From Rubrivivax sp. (GTDB lineage Bacteria; Pseudomonadota; Gammaproteobacteria; Burkholderiales; Burkholderiaceae), in NCBI GenBank assembly GCA_004211235.1, contig SEEY01000148.1:1-8304 (forward strand): 8,304 nucleotides of DNA, written 5' to 3'. How positions within the stretch are numbered: position 1 is the stretch's first letter; the number at the start of each line of letters is the position of its first letter. The position numbers were made by a program, and so were the translations under genes. The notes beneath the pieces were generated by a model. That model saw only the letters and a list, made by a program, of their open reading frames with translations, was not told where the DNA came from and searched no databases. This document shows positions 1 through 6,763 of the stretch, in pieces.

Positions 1-1
1 C

Positions 2-313
2 CTGGTGGACTCGCTGCTGGCCAGCGACCCCAACGTGGCGGGCCGGCTCGACCTGCTGTCGCTGACCTATGCCCGCCAGGTGGCCGACCCGCTGCTGCGC
101 CGAACGCAGGGCGGCACGCTGCTCAGCCAGCAGCTCAGCCGCGAAGCCAACATCCTGGCCTTCAACGACGTCTTCCTGCTGATCGGCACGCTGGCGGCCA
201 TCGCCGCCGTCATCGTCGGCCTGCGCTGGGCCTGGTACCGGTGGAAGGGCATCAACCCGCTGGCCGCCGAACTGGCGGCGCTGCAGGCGATGAGAGCAAG
301 GCAGACCGCATGA
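2..313 (+). CDS. MFS multidrug efflux permease, DHA2/EmrB-like (C-terminal fragment)
   Basis: Partial gene: the 5' end lies outside the window and only about 103 C-terminal residues are present. The fragment has the usual end of a 14-helix DHA2 drug:H+ antiporter. First comes a polar periplasmic stretch (LLSLTYARQVADP, then QQLSREANILAFNDVF). The last transmembrane helix follows (FLLIGTLAAIAAVIVGLRWAWYRW), then a short charged cytoplasmic tail. In this family the QA-x-x-LA(F/Y)ND-x-F(L/F)LI pattern sits just before the final helix, which supports the call. The stop codon TGA overlaps the ATG of the membrane fusion gene (ATGA), as in emrB/emrA-type operons. The protein would sit in the inner membrane and drive proton-coupled export through the two downstream partners. 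The substrate cannot be told from this fragment. Confidence 0.85.
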   Translation: MVDSLLASDPNVAGRLDLLSLTYARQVADPLLRRTQGGTLLSQQLSREANILAFNDVFLLIGTLAAIAAVIVGLRWAWYRWKGINPLAAELAALQAMRARQTA

Positions 314-1523
314 GCACCACGCCACCGCCGCCACGGAACGAACCGCCGCCGCCGGAGCGGCTGGACGATCCCGTCGAGCTGCCCCGGACGGCGGCCGAAG
401 TCGCCTCCGAGCCTGCACCAGCCCCGGCCCTGGCCCCGGAACCTGCCCCGGCGCCACGCGGCTGGGCGCCGCCACGCAGCGGCCTGCGCATGAGCATCCT
501 CACGGCCGTGGCCCCCATCGTCGGCGCGCTGCTGCTGCTCTATGCCTGGGACCTGCCGCCGTTCAAGCGGGTCGAGCAGGTCACCGACAACGCCTATGTG
601 CGCGGCCAGCCGACTGTCATCAGCCCGCAGGTCAACGGCTACGTCACCGCCGTGCTGGTGCAGGACTACCAGACGGTCAGCGCCGGCCAGCCCATCGCCC
701 GCATCGACGACCGCCTCTACCGCCAGCGCGTCGAGCAGGCCCGCGCCGCGCGCGCCGGCCAGCAGGCCACGCTGGCGAACGCCACGCAGAGCCAACGCTC
801 GGGCGCGGCCAGCAGGCCGCCGTGGCGAACGCGCAGGCCCAGCTGGCCCGCGCACAGGCCGACATGCGCCGCGTGGAGGAGCTGGTGGCCGAGCGCTCCG
901 TCTCGCTGCGCGAACGTGACCAGACGCTGGCCACGCTGCGCCAGGCGGAAGCGGCCGTTCTGCAGGCCCAGGCGCAACGCACGGTGGCGGAGGAAGCGCT
1001 GCGCACCGTCGGCGTCGGCCGCGGCGGACTGGAGGCGGCGGTGGCCGGTGCGCAGGCGGCGCTGCGGCTGGCCGAGATCGACCTGGCCAACACCGAGATC
1101 CGCGCACCGCGTGACGGCCGCGTCGGCGAGGTGGGCGTACGGCAGGGCCAGTACGTGACGGCCGGCACGCAGCTGCTCTTCCTGGTGCCGTCGACGGTCT
1201 GGGTGGTGGCCAACTACAAGGAGTCGCAGACGGCGCGCATCCAGCCCGGCCAGCGGGCCTGGGTGACGGTCGATGCCCTCGGCGGCGCGCGGCTGACCGG
1301 CCACGTCGAGCGGCTGGCCCCCGCCACGGGCAACGAGTTCGCCGTCATCCGCACGGACAACGCGACCGGCAACTTCGTCAAGGTGGCCCAGCGCGTGGGC
1401 GTACGCATCGTGCTGGACGCCGGCCAGCCGGGGCTTGAACGCCTGCGGCCGGGCTTGTCCGTGGAGGCGCATGTCGACACTGCCGCGCCGGCCGATGCGG
1501 CAGCCTCGGCGCCGAGGCCATGA
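310..1523 (+). pseudogene. HlyD/EmrA-family membrane fusion protein with a one-base frameshift
   Basis: Periplasmic adaptor linking the MFS pump to the outer-membrane factor. The frame from ATG 310 carries a Pro/Ala-rich cytoplasmic stretch (about residues 1-57), one membrane anchor (61-80), the EmrA signature TDNAYVRG (92-99), the first lipoyl-like half (VISPQVNGYV) and the start of the coiled coil. Near position 806 the homology moves to another frame. It resumes with AAVANAQAQLARAQADM, the rest of the coiled coil, the second lipoyl half (APRDGRVGEVGVRQGQYV) and the beta-barrel (VWVVANYKESQTARIQPGQ), ending at TGA 1523. Adding one C after 806 gives ...RSGAGQQAAVANAQ... and a 404-residue protein of normal family length. 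As written, translation would stay in the wrong frame and stop at 1158 (282 residues). No slippery heptamer is visible, so a real mutation or a sequencing error is more likely than programmed frameshifting. The stop overlaps the next ATG. Confidence 0.88.
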
Positions 1524-2890
1524 AGCTGCTGACCGCCCTGCCCTGCGCGTTCGCCCTGGCCTGGCTCGCCGGCTGCGCCACGCCGGTCGAACCGCCGCAG
1601 CGGTCGACCGAGGTGGCGCTGCCGGCCCGCTGGCGTACCGACCTCGGTGCGACCGCTGCACAGCGTGCCGACTGGTGGCGCGGCTTCGGCGACCCGGTGC
1701 TGGCGCATGCCGTGGAGGCCGCGCTGGCCGGCAACACCGATGTGGCGACCGCCTCAGCGCGGGTGCGTGAGGCTCGCGCGCAGGAGGCCGTCGCCCGCTC
1801 GCAGCGCTGGCCCGGCCTGGACTTCGCGGTCGGCGCGAGCCGCTCGCGCAGCGTCGGCCCGCTCGGCCAGGCCAGCGAATCGACCGCGGCGCAGCCCGTC
1901 TTCCAGGCCGCCTACGAGCTCGACCTGTTCGGCCGCGTCGCCGACCAAGTGCGCGCTGCCGAAGCGGGCACCGTCGCGGCCGAGGCGGCCCGCGACACCG
2001 CCTCGCTGGCGGTGGCCGCCGCGGCCGCCAGCGGCTACCTGACGCTGCGCACGCTCGACGCGCGGCTGGCCGTGCTGCGCGCCACGCTGGCCTCCCGCAC
2101 CGAGTCGCTGCGACTGGCCAGCGGCCGGGCCCGCGTGGGCTACACCAGCGATCTGGAGCTGCGCCAGGCCGAAGCCGAGTACGAGGCGACCGCCCAGGCC
2201 GTGCCGCAGGCTGAAGCAGCCATCGCCCGCCAGGAGCACGCGCTGAACCTGTTGGCCGGCGCGCCGCCACAGGACGTGCCGCGCGGCTCGGCCCTCACCG
2301 CGCTGACCTCGCCGCCCGTGCCCGACGCCCTGCCGTCCGAACTGCTGCGCCGCCGGCCCGACATCGCCCAGGCCGAGGCGACGCTGGCCGCCAGCGGCGC
2401 GACGCTGGCGAATGCCCGCGCTCAGTTCCTGCCGCAGGTGCGCCTCTCCGCCAGCGCCGGCCGCACCTTCTCGTCCAGCCTGGCCGACCCCATCACCGTC
2501 TGGTCGCTCGGCGCCAGCGTGCTCGCGCCGTTGTTCTCGGCGGGGCGCCTGCAGGGGCAGCTGGACGTGGCCGGCGCCCGCCGCGAACAGGCGGCGCTGG
2601 CCTATCAGCGGGCCGTGCTGACGGCGCTGCGCGAGGTGGAGGATGCGCTGTCCAGCGTCGCCCGCCTGCGCGAGCAGCGCCGCCATCTCGAAGCCCAGCG
2701 CGCCGCCGTCGCCGAGGCGCTGCGCCACGCCGTCAACCGCTACCGCGGCGGCTACAGCAGCTACCTGGAGCAGCTCGATGCGCAGCGCAGCCTGCTCAGC
2801 GCCGAGCTGGCGCTGGTGCAGGTGGTGGGCGACGAGCTGACCGCCACTGTGGCGCTGCAGCAGGCGCTGGGCGGTGGCTGGGCGCGGTGA
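1520..2890 (+). CDS. Outer-membrane factor lipoprotein, NodT/OprM family efflux channel
   Basis: TolC-like outer-membrane channel of a tripartite efflux pump, 456 residues, normal for the family. The N-terminus is a lipoprotein signal peptide with lipobox LAGC, so Cys19 would be lipidated. Typical OMF motifs follow in order: DWWRGFGDP (51-59), YELDLFGRV (132-140), the repeat-boundary motif LLRRRPDIAQAE (275-286), the strand motif WSLGASVLAPLFSAGRL (328-344) and YRGGYSSYLEQLDAQRSL (408-425). These mark two OEP domains, each with helical hairpins (Ala-, Glu- and Arg-rich coiled-coil stretches) and beta strands. The start ATG overlaps the stop of the membrane fusion gene (ATGA) and has no strong Shine-Dalgarno site of its own, which fits translational coupling. 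The upstream frameshift would therefore probably lower its expression if it is real. Third and last gene of the efflux operon. Confidence 0.93.
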   Translation: MKLLTALPCAFALAWLAGCATPVEPPQRSTEVALPARWRTDLGATAAQRADWWRGFGDPVLAHAVEAALAGNTDVATASARVREARAQEAVARSQRWPGLDFAVGASRSRSVGPLGQASESTAAQPVFQAAYELDLFGRVADQVRAAEAGTVAAEAARDTASLAVAAAAASGYLTLRTLDARLAVLRATLASRTESLRLASGRARVGYTSDLELRQAEAEYEATAQAVPQAEAAIARQEHALNLLAGAPPQDVPRGSALTALTSPPVPDALPSELLRRRPDIAQAEATLAASGATLANARAQFLPQVRLSASAGRTFSSSLADPITVWSLGASVLAPLFSAGRLQGQLDVAGARREQAALAYQRAVLTALREVEDALSSVARLREQRRHLEAQRAAVAEALRHAVNRYRGGYSSYLEQLDAQRSLLSAELALVQVVGDELTATVALQQALGGGWAR

Positions 2891-2950
2891 GAACCGCGGG
2901 GTGTGCCACGCCGGCTTCCTCGCCACGCGGCGGTATCCTGGCCGCAACCC

Positions 2951-2956
2951 GGAGGA
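2951..2956 (+). promoter_or_regulatory. Ribosome binding site of the esterase gene (decides a GTG start)
   Basis: GGAGGA lies 6 nt upstream of GTG 2963. It decides the start: the frame is open upstream to ATG 2903, but that ATG has no such site, and only the GTG start puts a signal peptide at the N-terminus. Confidence 0.75.
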
Positions 2957-2962
2957 CCCCCA

Positions 2963-3832
2963 GTGCGCCCGCTCTCTTTCGCCACCGTCCTGTTGATGCT
3001 GTTCAGCCTGTCGCCAACTGTCCAGGCGCAGGCAGCGACGGCCAGCTGCGCGCTGACGTCGGTCAACGGCGAACTGCGTGAGCTGACCTCTGCCGGCCGC
3101 ACGCGCAGCTACCGGCTGTTCGTCCCACCTACAGCCGCGGGCCAGGCGCAGCTGCCGCTGGTGCTCGACCTGCACGGCTCCGGCGGCAACGCGGTTGAGC
3201 GCGCCAAAGCCAGCGGCTTCGAGGCGCTGGCGGCGCGCGAGGGCTTCGCCGTGGCCACGCTGCAGGCCGAGGACTCGCGCTGGAACGTGCCCGCCATTGG
3301 CGCACGCGCCGACGATGTGAAGTACGTGTCCGACGTCATCGACGACATCGCCGCCCGCGTCTGCATAGCGCCCGCGCGCGTCCATGCCACCGGCTTCTCG
3401 GGCGGCGGCCGCATGTCGTCCCTGCTGGGCTGCCGCCTGAACGACCGCATCGCCTCCATCGCCCCGGTGGGCGGCCTGCGCTCGTTCAACCCCTGCCCGG
3501 GCCGGGCCATGCCGGTGCTCACCATCCACGGCCTCGCCGACACGACCAACCCCTACGAAGGCCACGGCGACCGCGGTGCCGAGTGGGTGGAAAGCGTGCC
3601 CGAGGCGCTGGCCGGCTGGGCGGCGCACAACCGCTGCCAGGCGAAGCTGGTGCAGGACAAGCCCGCCGGGCCGGTCGCCACCTTGCGCTTCGCCGGCTGC
3701 ACCGGTGGCAGCGAGGTGACGCTGTTGCGCGTTGACGGCCTGGCCCATGTCTGGCCGCGTACGGAGCTCGACGCGACCGCCACCATCTGGCAGTTCTTCA
3801 AGGCGCACCCGCGCCAATCGGCTGAACATTAG
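2963..3832 (+). CDS. Secreted PHB-depolymerase/LpqC-family esterase
   Basis: Alpha/beta-hydrolase of the extracellular PHB-depolymerase-like esterase family (COG3509/LpqC type, which also includes feruloyl and acetylxylan esterases), 289 residues from GTG. Residues 1-24 form a signal peptide (hydrophobic core, then VQAQA), so the protein should be periplasmic or secreted. The oxyanion-hole motif LDLHGSGGN is at 68-76. The nucleophile elbow GFSGGG is at 144-149, giving Ser146. Asp193 lies in HGLADTTNPYEG and His262 in DGLAHVWP, completing the triad. The mature part has six cysteines (29, 134, 157, 178, 225, 246), suiting disulfides in an exported enzyme. No separate substrate-binding domain is present, so the substrate (short polyester, carbohydrate ester or aromatic ester) is undetermined. 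Its stop TAG overlaps the next gene's Shine-Dalgarno, so the two are probably co-transcribed. The 72-nt gap after the efflux operon shows no clear promoter or terminator. Confidence 0.88.
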   Translation: MRPLSFATVLLMLFSLSPTVQAQAATASCALTSVNGELRELTSAGRTRSYRLFVPPTAAGQAQLPLVLDLHGSGGNAVERAKASGFEALAAREGFAVATLQAEDSRWNVPAIGARADDVKYVSDVIDDIAARVCIAPARVHATGFSGGGRMSSLLGCRLNDRIASIAPVGGLRSFNPCPGRAMPVLTIHGLADTTNPYEGHGDRGAEWVESVPEALAGWAAHNRCQAKLVQDKPAGPVATLRFAGCTGGSEVTLLRVDGLAHVWPRTELDATATIWQFFKAHPRQSAEH

Positions 3833-3836
3833 GAGA
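3831..3836 (+). promoter_or_regulatory. Ribosome binding site of the alcohol dehydrogenase gene
   Basis: AGGAGA lies 6 nt before ATG 3843 and overlaps the TAG stop of the esterase gene. It fixes the dehydrogenase start, although the frame is open further upstream inside the esterase gene. Confidence 0.75.
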
Positions 3837-3842
3837 CACCCC

Positions 3843-4868
3843 ATGCCGCACAGTCGCGCCCCCATTCGCGCTTTCGCTGCCCACGCCGCCGGCGGCCCGC
3901 TGCAGCCCTTCGAGTTCGAACCCGGCCCGCTGGGCGAGGAAGACGTCGAAATCACCGTCGAGCACTGCGGCGTCTGCCATTCGGACCTCGCCATGATCGA
4001 CAGCGAGTGGTTCCCGGCCAGCTATCCGGTCGTGCCCGGCCACGAGGTGGTCGGCCGCATCACCGCGCTGGGTGCCCGCGTGAAGGGCCGGCAACTCGGC
4101 CAGCGCGTCGGCGTGGGCTGGCACACCGGCAGCTGCACGCACTGCAACTTCTGCATCGGCGGCGAGCAGCATCTGTGTGCCAAGCGTCAGCCCACGCTGA
4201 TCGGCCGCCACGGCGGCTTTGCGGACCGGCTGCGCTCGCACTGGAGCTGGGCCATTCCGCTGCCCGACGCGCTGGACCCGGCCGCCGCCGGCCCGCTGAT
4301 GTGCGGCGGCGGCACGGTCTTCCTGCCCTTCGTGCTGCATGCCATCAAGCCGACCGACCGCGTGGGTGTTGTCGGCATCGGCGGCCTGGGCCACATCGCC
4401 GTCAAGTTCGCGCGCGCCTGGGGCTGCGAGGTGACGGCGTTTACGTCGAGCCCGTCCAAGCGCGACGAGGCGCTCGCCCTGGGCGCGCACAAGACGCTGT
4501 CCAGCGTCGACAAGGCCGAGCTGAAGGCCGCCGCCGGCAGCCTGGACTTCCTGCTCATCACCGTCGGTGCGCCGCTCAACTGGGATGCGCTGATCGGCAC
4601 GCTGGCGCCCAAGGGCCGCATGCATCTGGTGGGCGTGGTGACCGATGCCTTGAGCATCAAGAGCGGCGGCCTGCTGAGCTGGCAGAAGGGCCTGTCCGCC
4701 TCGCCCACGCCGCCGCCCTCGGTGCTGGCGACGATGCTGGAGTTCTCGGCCCGCCACCAGATCCTGCCGCAGGTGGAACGCTTTCCGATGAGCCGCGTCA
4801 ACGACGCGCTCGATCACCTGCGCAGCGGCAAGGCGCGCTACCGCGTCGTGCTGGACGCCGACTTCTGA
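3843..4868 (+). CDS. Zinc-dependent NADP(H) alcohol dehydrogenase, YahK/cinnamyl-alcohol-dehydrogenase type
   Basis: Cytoplasmic medium-chain dehydrogenase that interconverts primary alcohols and aldehydes; 341 residues, normal for the family. The catalytic zinc ligands are visible: Cys45 in GVCHSD, His67-Glu68 in PGHE and Cys154 in LMCGGGT. The structural zinc site is Cys98, Cys101, Cys104 and Cys112. The Rossmann motif GIGGLG is at 178-183. The following strand ends in FTSSPSKRDEA (200-210), a Ser/Lys-rich loop rather than an acidic residue, which in this subfamily goes with NADP(H) preference. The C-terminal part (FPMSRVNDALDHLRSGKARYRVVL) is typical of YahK/CAD enzymes. It follows the esterase gene by 10 nt, so both probably share a transcript. 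Physiological substrate unknown; family members are broad-range aldehyde reductases. The stop lies 4 nt from the stop of the opposing gene. Confidence 0.92.
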   Translation: MPHSRAPIRAFAAHAAGGPLQPFEFEPGPLGEEDVEITVEHCGVCHSDLAMIDSEWFPASYPVVPGHEVVGRITALGARVKGRQLGQRVGVGWHTGSCTHCNFCIGGEQHLCAKRQPTLIGRHGGFADRLRSHWSWAIPLPDALDPAAAGPLMCGGGTVFLPFVLHAIKPTDRVGVVGIGGLGHIAVKFARAWGCEVTAFTSSPSKRDEALALGAHKTLSSVDKAELKAAAGSLDFLLITVGAPLNWDALIGTLAPKGRMHLVGVVTDALSIKSGGLLSWQKGLSASPTPPPSVLATMLEFSARHQILPQVERFPMSRVNDALDHLRSGKARYRVVLDADF

Positions 4869-4872
4869 GCGC

Positions 4873-6744
4873 TTACTTGTAGAGGACCTGCTGGCGCATG
4901 TCGTCCAGCACGGGTTTGAGGGCTTCAAGATAGGTCGCCATCAACTCCGCCGAACAGATGTTGGCCGGCATGCGGTCGGTGATGCTGCGGCTGACATGCA
5001 GCACCCGGCCCTCGCGACGGTATCGGCTTTCATAGCTGACCAGCGGCCCGTTGAAGGCCACGCCCTCGGGAATGGAAAGCACCTGCATGTTCTCGGGCAA
5101 CGTGATCTCGTAGCGCTCATCGCTGTGCGATGAAAAACACAGCACCGGATGCTCGGGCGCCGGCTGGTTGACACCACCGACATAGCTCGCCACCGGCGCC
5201 GGGCTGAACAGGATGGGGCCCATGCCGAAGGCGCCGGCAACACCGATGCGCAGCACCGGCTTCGTCGCGAACTTGGCGCGGTAGTCGAACTCGTCACCGC
5301 GCTTGAGCGGGTCGGCAGTCTCGATGCTGCCGTCTCCGGATACCCGCATCCCTTCCAGGTAGCGCTTGACCGCCGAGTCGAGCTGGTCCTTGCCGACACC
5401 CTTGAAGCTCAAACGCAGTTGCTGACCGAATCGCCCCTGCGCCTTGAGCTCGACATCGCCCGTCATCGAGCCATCGGCACCGATCTCGAAGCGCGTGACC
5501 AGGCTCTGGCTGGCGCGGCCGTCGTCATGCGGCGTCCGCTCCGGGAGGCCCTCCACGGCGGCCAGCACCGGCTTGTCCTGCACCTGGATGGGCAGCTGGC
5601 CGAACGGGGCGTCGGCATCGGTCGAGTCGAGAAACAGGCCCACCGTCGGCACGTAGTTGATGACGTGATTCACCATGCTCAGCACCGGCACGTCCGGCAG
5701 TTTGTACAGGTTGCCGGCGTTGACGAGCACCTGGTGACTCGTGATGCCCTTGGCTTGCAGCAGCGCTTGCAGCAGCGTCGCGTGGTCCTTGCAGTCGCCC
5801 ATGCGGTTGTCGATGACGAACGCCAGGTCGCGCGGCACTACGGCGCCAATGCCCACACAGTTGCCCGCATAGCCGATCTCGCGCGACACCCAGTCGTACA
5901 GCGCCTGCGTCTGCGCGCGCTCGCCGTCAACGCCCTTGGTGACCTCATCGGCGAGCGCCTGCACGCGCGGCGTCACCGCCGCCTTCGGGGTGGCGCGCTC
6001 CACGTAGCGCCGGGCGATCTCACGCGTGCTGTCGAAGCTGGAGACGGCGTAGCCCGGCTCGCCACCCAATTCGTAGACGCTGAAGTCACGCCGCTCGTTG
6101 ATGACCGGCGCGGAATTCTTCAACGTCCAGCTGAGAAGCTGCCGCTTGCCGGTCACCTTCTCGCTGAAGTCCATCTGCCAGCTCTTGTGCAGCAGCTTCA
6201 TGCTGGCGGGTGCGTCAACGCTGATGCTGACGCGGTCGAAAGCAAAGCCTCGGTTGAACTCGCCGTTGCGGGAAAACTTGCCGGGGAACAGCGGCTGGCG
6301 CGTGACGATGCGGTAGGTCAGCTCCGTGGCATCGCCGACCTGCAGGTCAGGGAAGACCAGCGTCGTCTGGTTCCAGTCCGAGAACATTGCTGCGCCGCCA
6401 CTGCGGCCGGAGGCCGTGCGCAGCTGGTAGTTGTCTTTGGGCACCTTGATCCTGCGGCCATCGGCCTTGCGCGTGAAGGCATCAAGAACCTCCAGCTTCT
6501 GGGCGCTGGCGCTGTGGCTGATCTGGTGCTGCCGCACGCTGTCGGCGGCGTCGGCCTTCAGCAGCTTCGTGACTTGCCGGTAGGTGCTGACCTCGCTGCC
6601 ATCCTCGGCCACCACATGCTGCTCGCTGTACAGCTCCATCCGCGCGGACAGGTCGGTCGCGGGGCGCGGCGGCGCCGCCAATGCCGGCAGACCCAGCATC
6701 ACGGCCAGCGCCGTCGCGGCGCCGATCTTCAACATCTTCTTCAT
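4873..6744 (-). CDS. Periplasmic DUF3857/transglutaminase-like domain protein
   Basis: Exported protein of 623 residues from ATG 6744. Residues 1-23 form a signal peptide (MKK start, hydrophobic core, then PALA before AAPP). The N-terminal beta-rich region (about 35-230) fits DUF3857. A transglutaminase-like cysteine-protease fold spans about 260-380, with Cys318 in GDCKDHATLL, His360 in MVNHVINY and Asp373 in FLDSTDADAPFG, so the papain-like triad is complete. The C-terminal 230 residues look like further beta domains without a name I can give. Family members of this architecture are common in Proteobacteria and Bacteroidetes. Their substrate is mostly unknown; a role on periplasmic or cell-wall peptides is possible but not shown here. 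The gene follows the MscS-type channel by 19 nt on the same strand, so they are probably one operon. A longer frame reaching upstream to 6846 lies in the channel gene and lacks a signal peptide, so it was rejected. Confidence 0.88.
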   Translation of the reverse strand: MKKMLKIGAATALAVMLGLPALAAPPRPATDLSARMELYSEQHVVAEDGSEVSTYRQVTKLLKADAADSVRQHQISHSASAQKLEVLDAFTRKADGRRIKVPKDNYQLRTASGRSGGAAMFSDWNQTTLVFPDLQVGDATELTYRIVTRQPLFPGKFSRNGEFNRGFAFDRVSISVDAPASMKLLHKSWQMDFSEKVTGKRQLLSWTLKNSAPVINERRDFSVYELGGEPGYAVSSFDSTREIARRYVERATPKAAVTPRVQALADEVTKGVDGERAQTQALYDWVSREIGYAGNCVGIGAVVPRDLAFVIDNRMGDCKDHATLLQALLQAKGITSHQVLVNAGNLYKLPDVPVLSMVNHVINYVPTVGLFLDSTDADAPFGQLPIQVQDKPVLAAVEGLPERTPHDDGRASQSLVTRFEIGADGSMTGDVELKAQGRFGQQLRLSFKGVGKDQLDSAVKRYLEGMRVSGDGSIETADPLKRGDEFDYRAKFATKPVLRIGVAGAFGMGPILFSPAPVASYVGGVNQPAPEHPVLCFSSHSDERYEITLPENMQVLSIPEGVAFNGPLVSYESRYRREGRVLHVSRSITDRMPANICSAELMATYLEALKPVLDDMRQQVLYK

Positions 6745-6747
6745 CAG

Positions 6748-6755
6748 ACCTCCCT
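6748..6755 (-). promoter_or_regulatory. Ribosome binding site of the DUF3857/transglutaminase gene
   Basis: AGGGAGGT on the minus strand, 3 nt before ATG 6744 (4 nt counted from the GGAGG core). It lies within the 19-nt gap after the channel gene, supports the 6744 start and gives the signal peptide at the N-terminus. Confidence 0.75.
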
Positions 6756-6763
6756 GGTCTTTG

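Noticed and set aside
801..812. Programmed -1 frameshift site in the membrane fusion gene
   Set aside because: The sequence TCGGGCGCGGCC does not form an X-XXY-YYZ slippery heptamer, and no stimulatory Shine-Dalgarno or strong hairpin is evident; a one-base deletion explains it more simply.
717..2270. 517-codon open frame on the minus strand over the efflux genes
   Set aside because: Low-complexity Arg/Pro/Ala composition, antisense to the membrane fusion and outer-membrane factor genes.
2891..2962. Possible promoter (TATCCT at 2934-2939) or terminator between the efflux operon and the esterase gene
   Set aside because: There is no -35 element at a suitable distance, and the only inverted repeat (CCGCG/CGCGG) is 5 bp with a long loop and no U tract.
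1754..3994. 746-codon open frame on the minus strand across the outer-membrane factor and esterase genes
   Set aside because: It is Arg/Gly/Ala/Gln-rich with no domain, lies antisense to two clearly conserved genes, and is the usual by-product of high GC at third codon positions.
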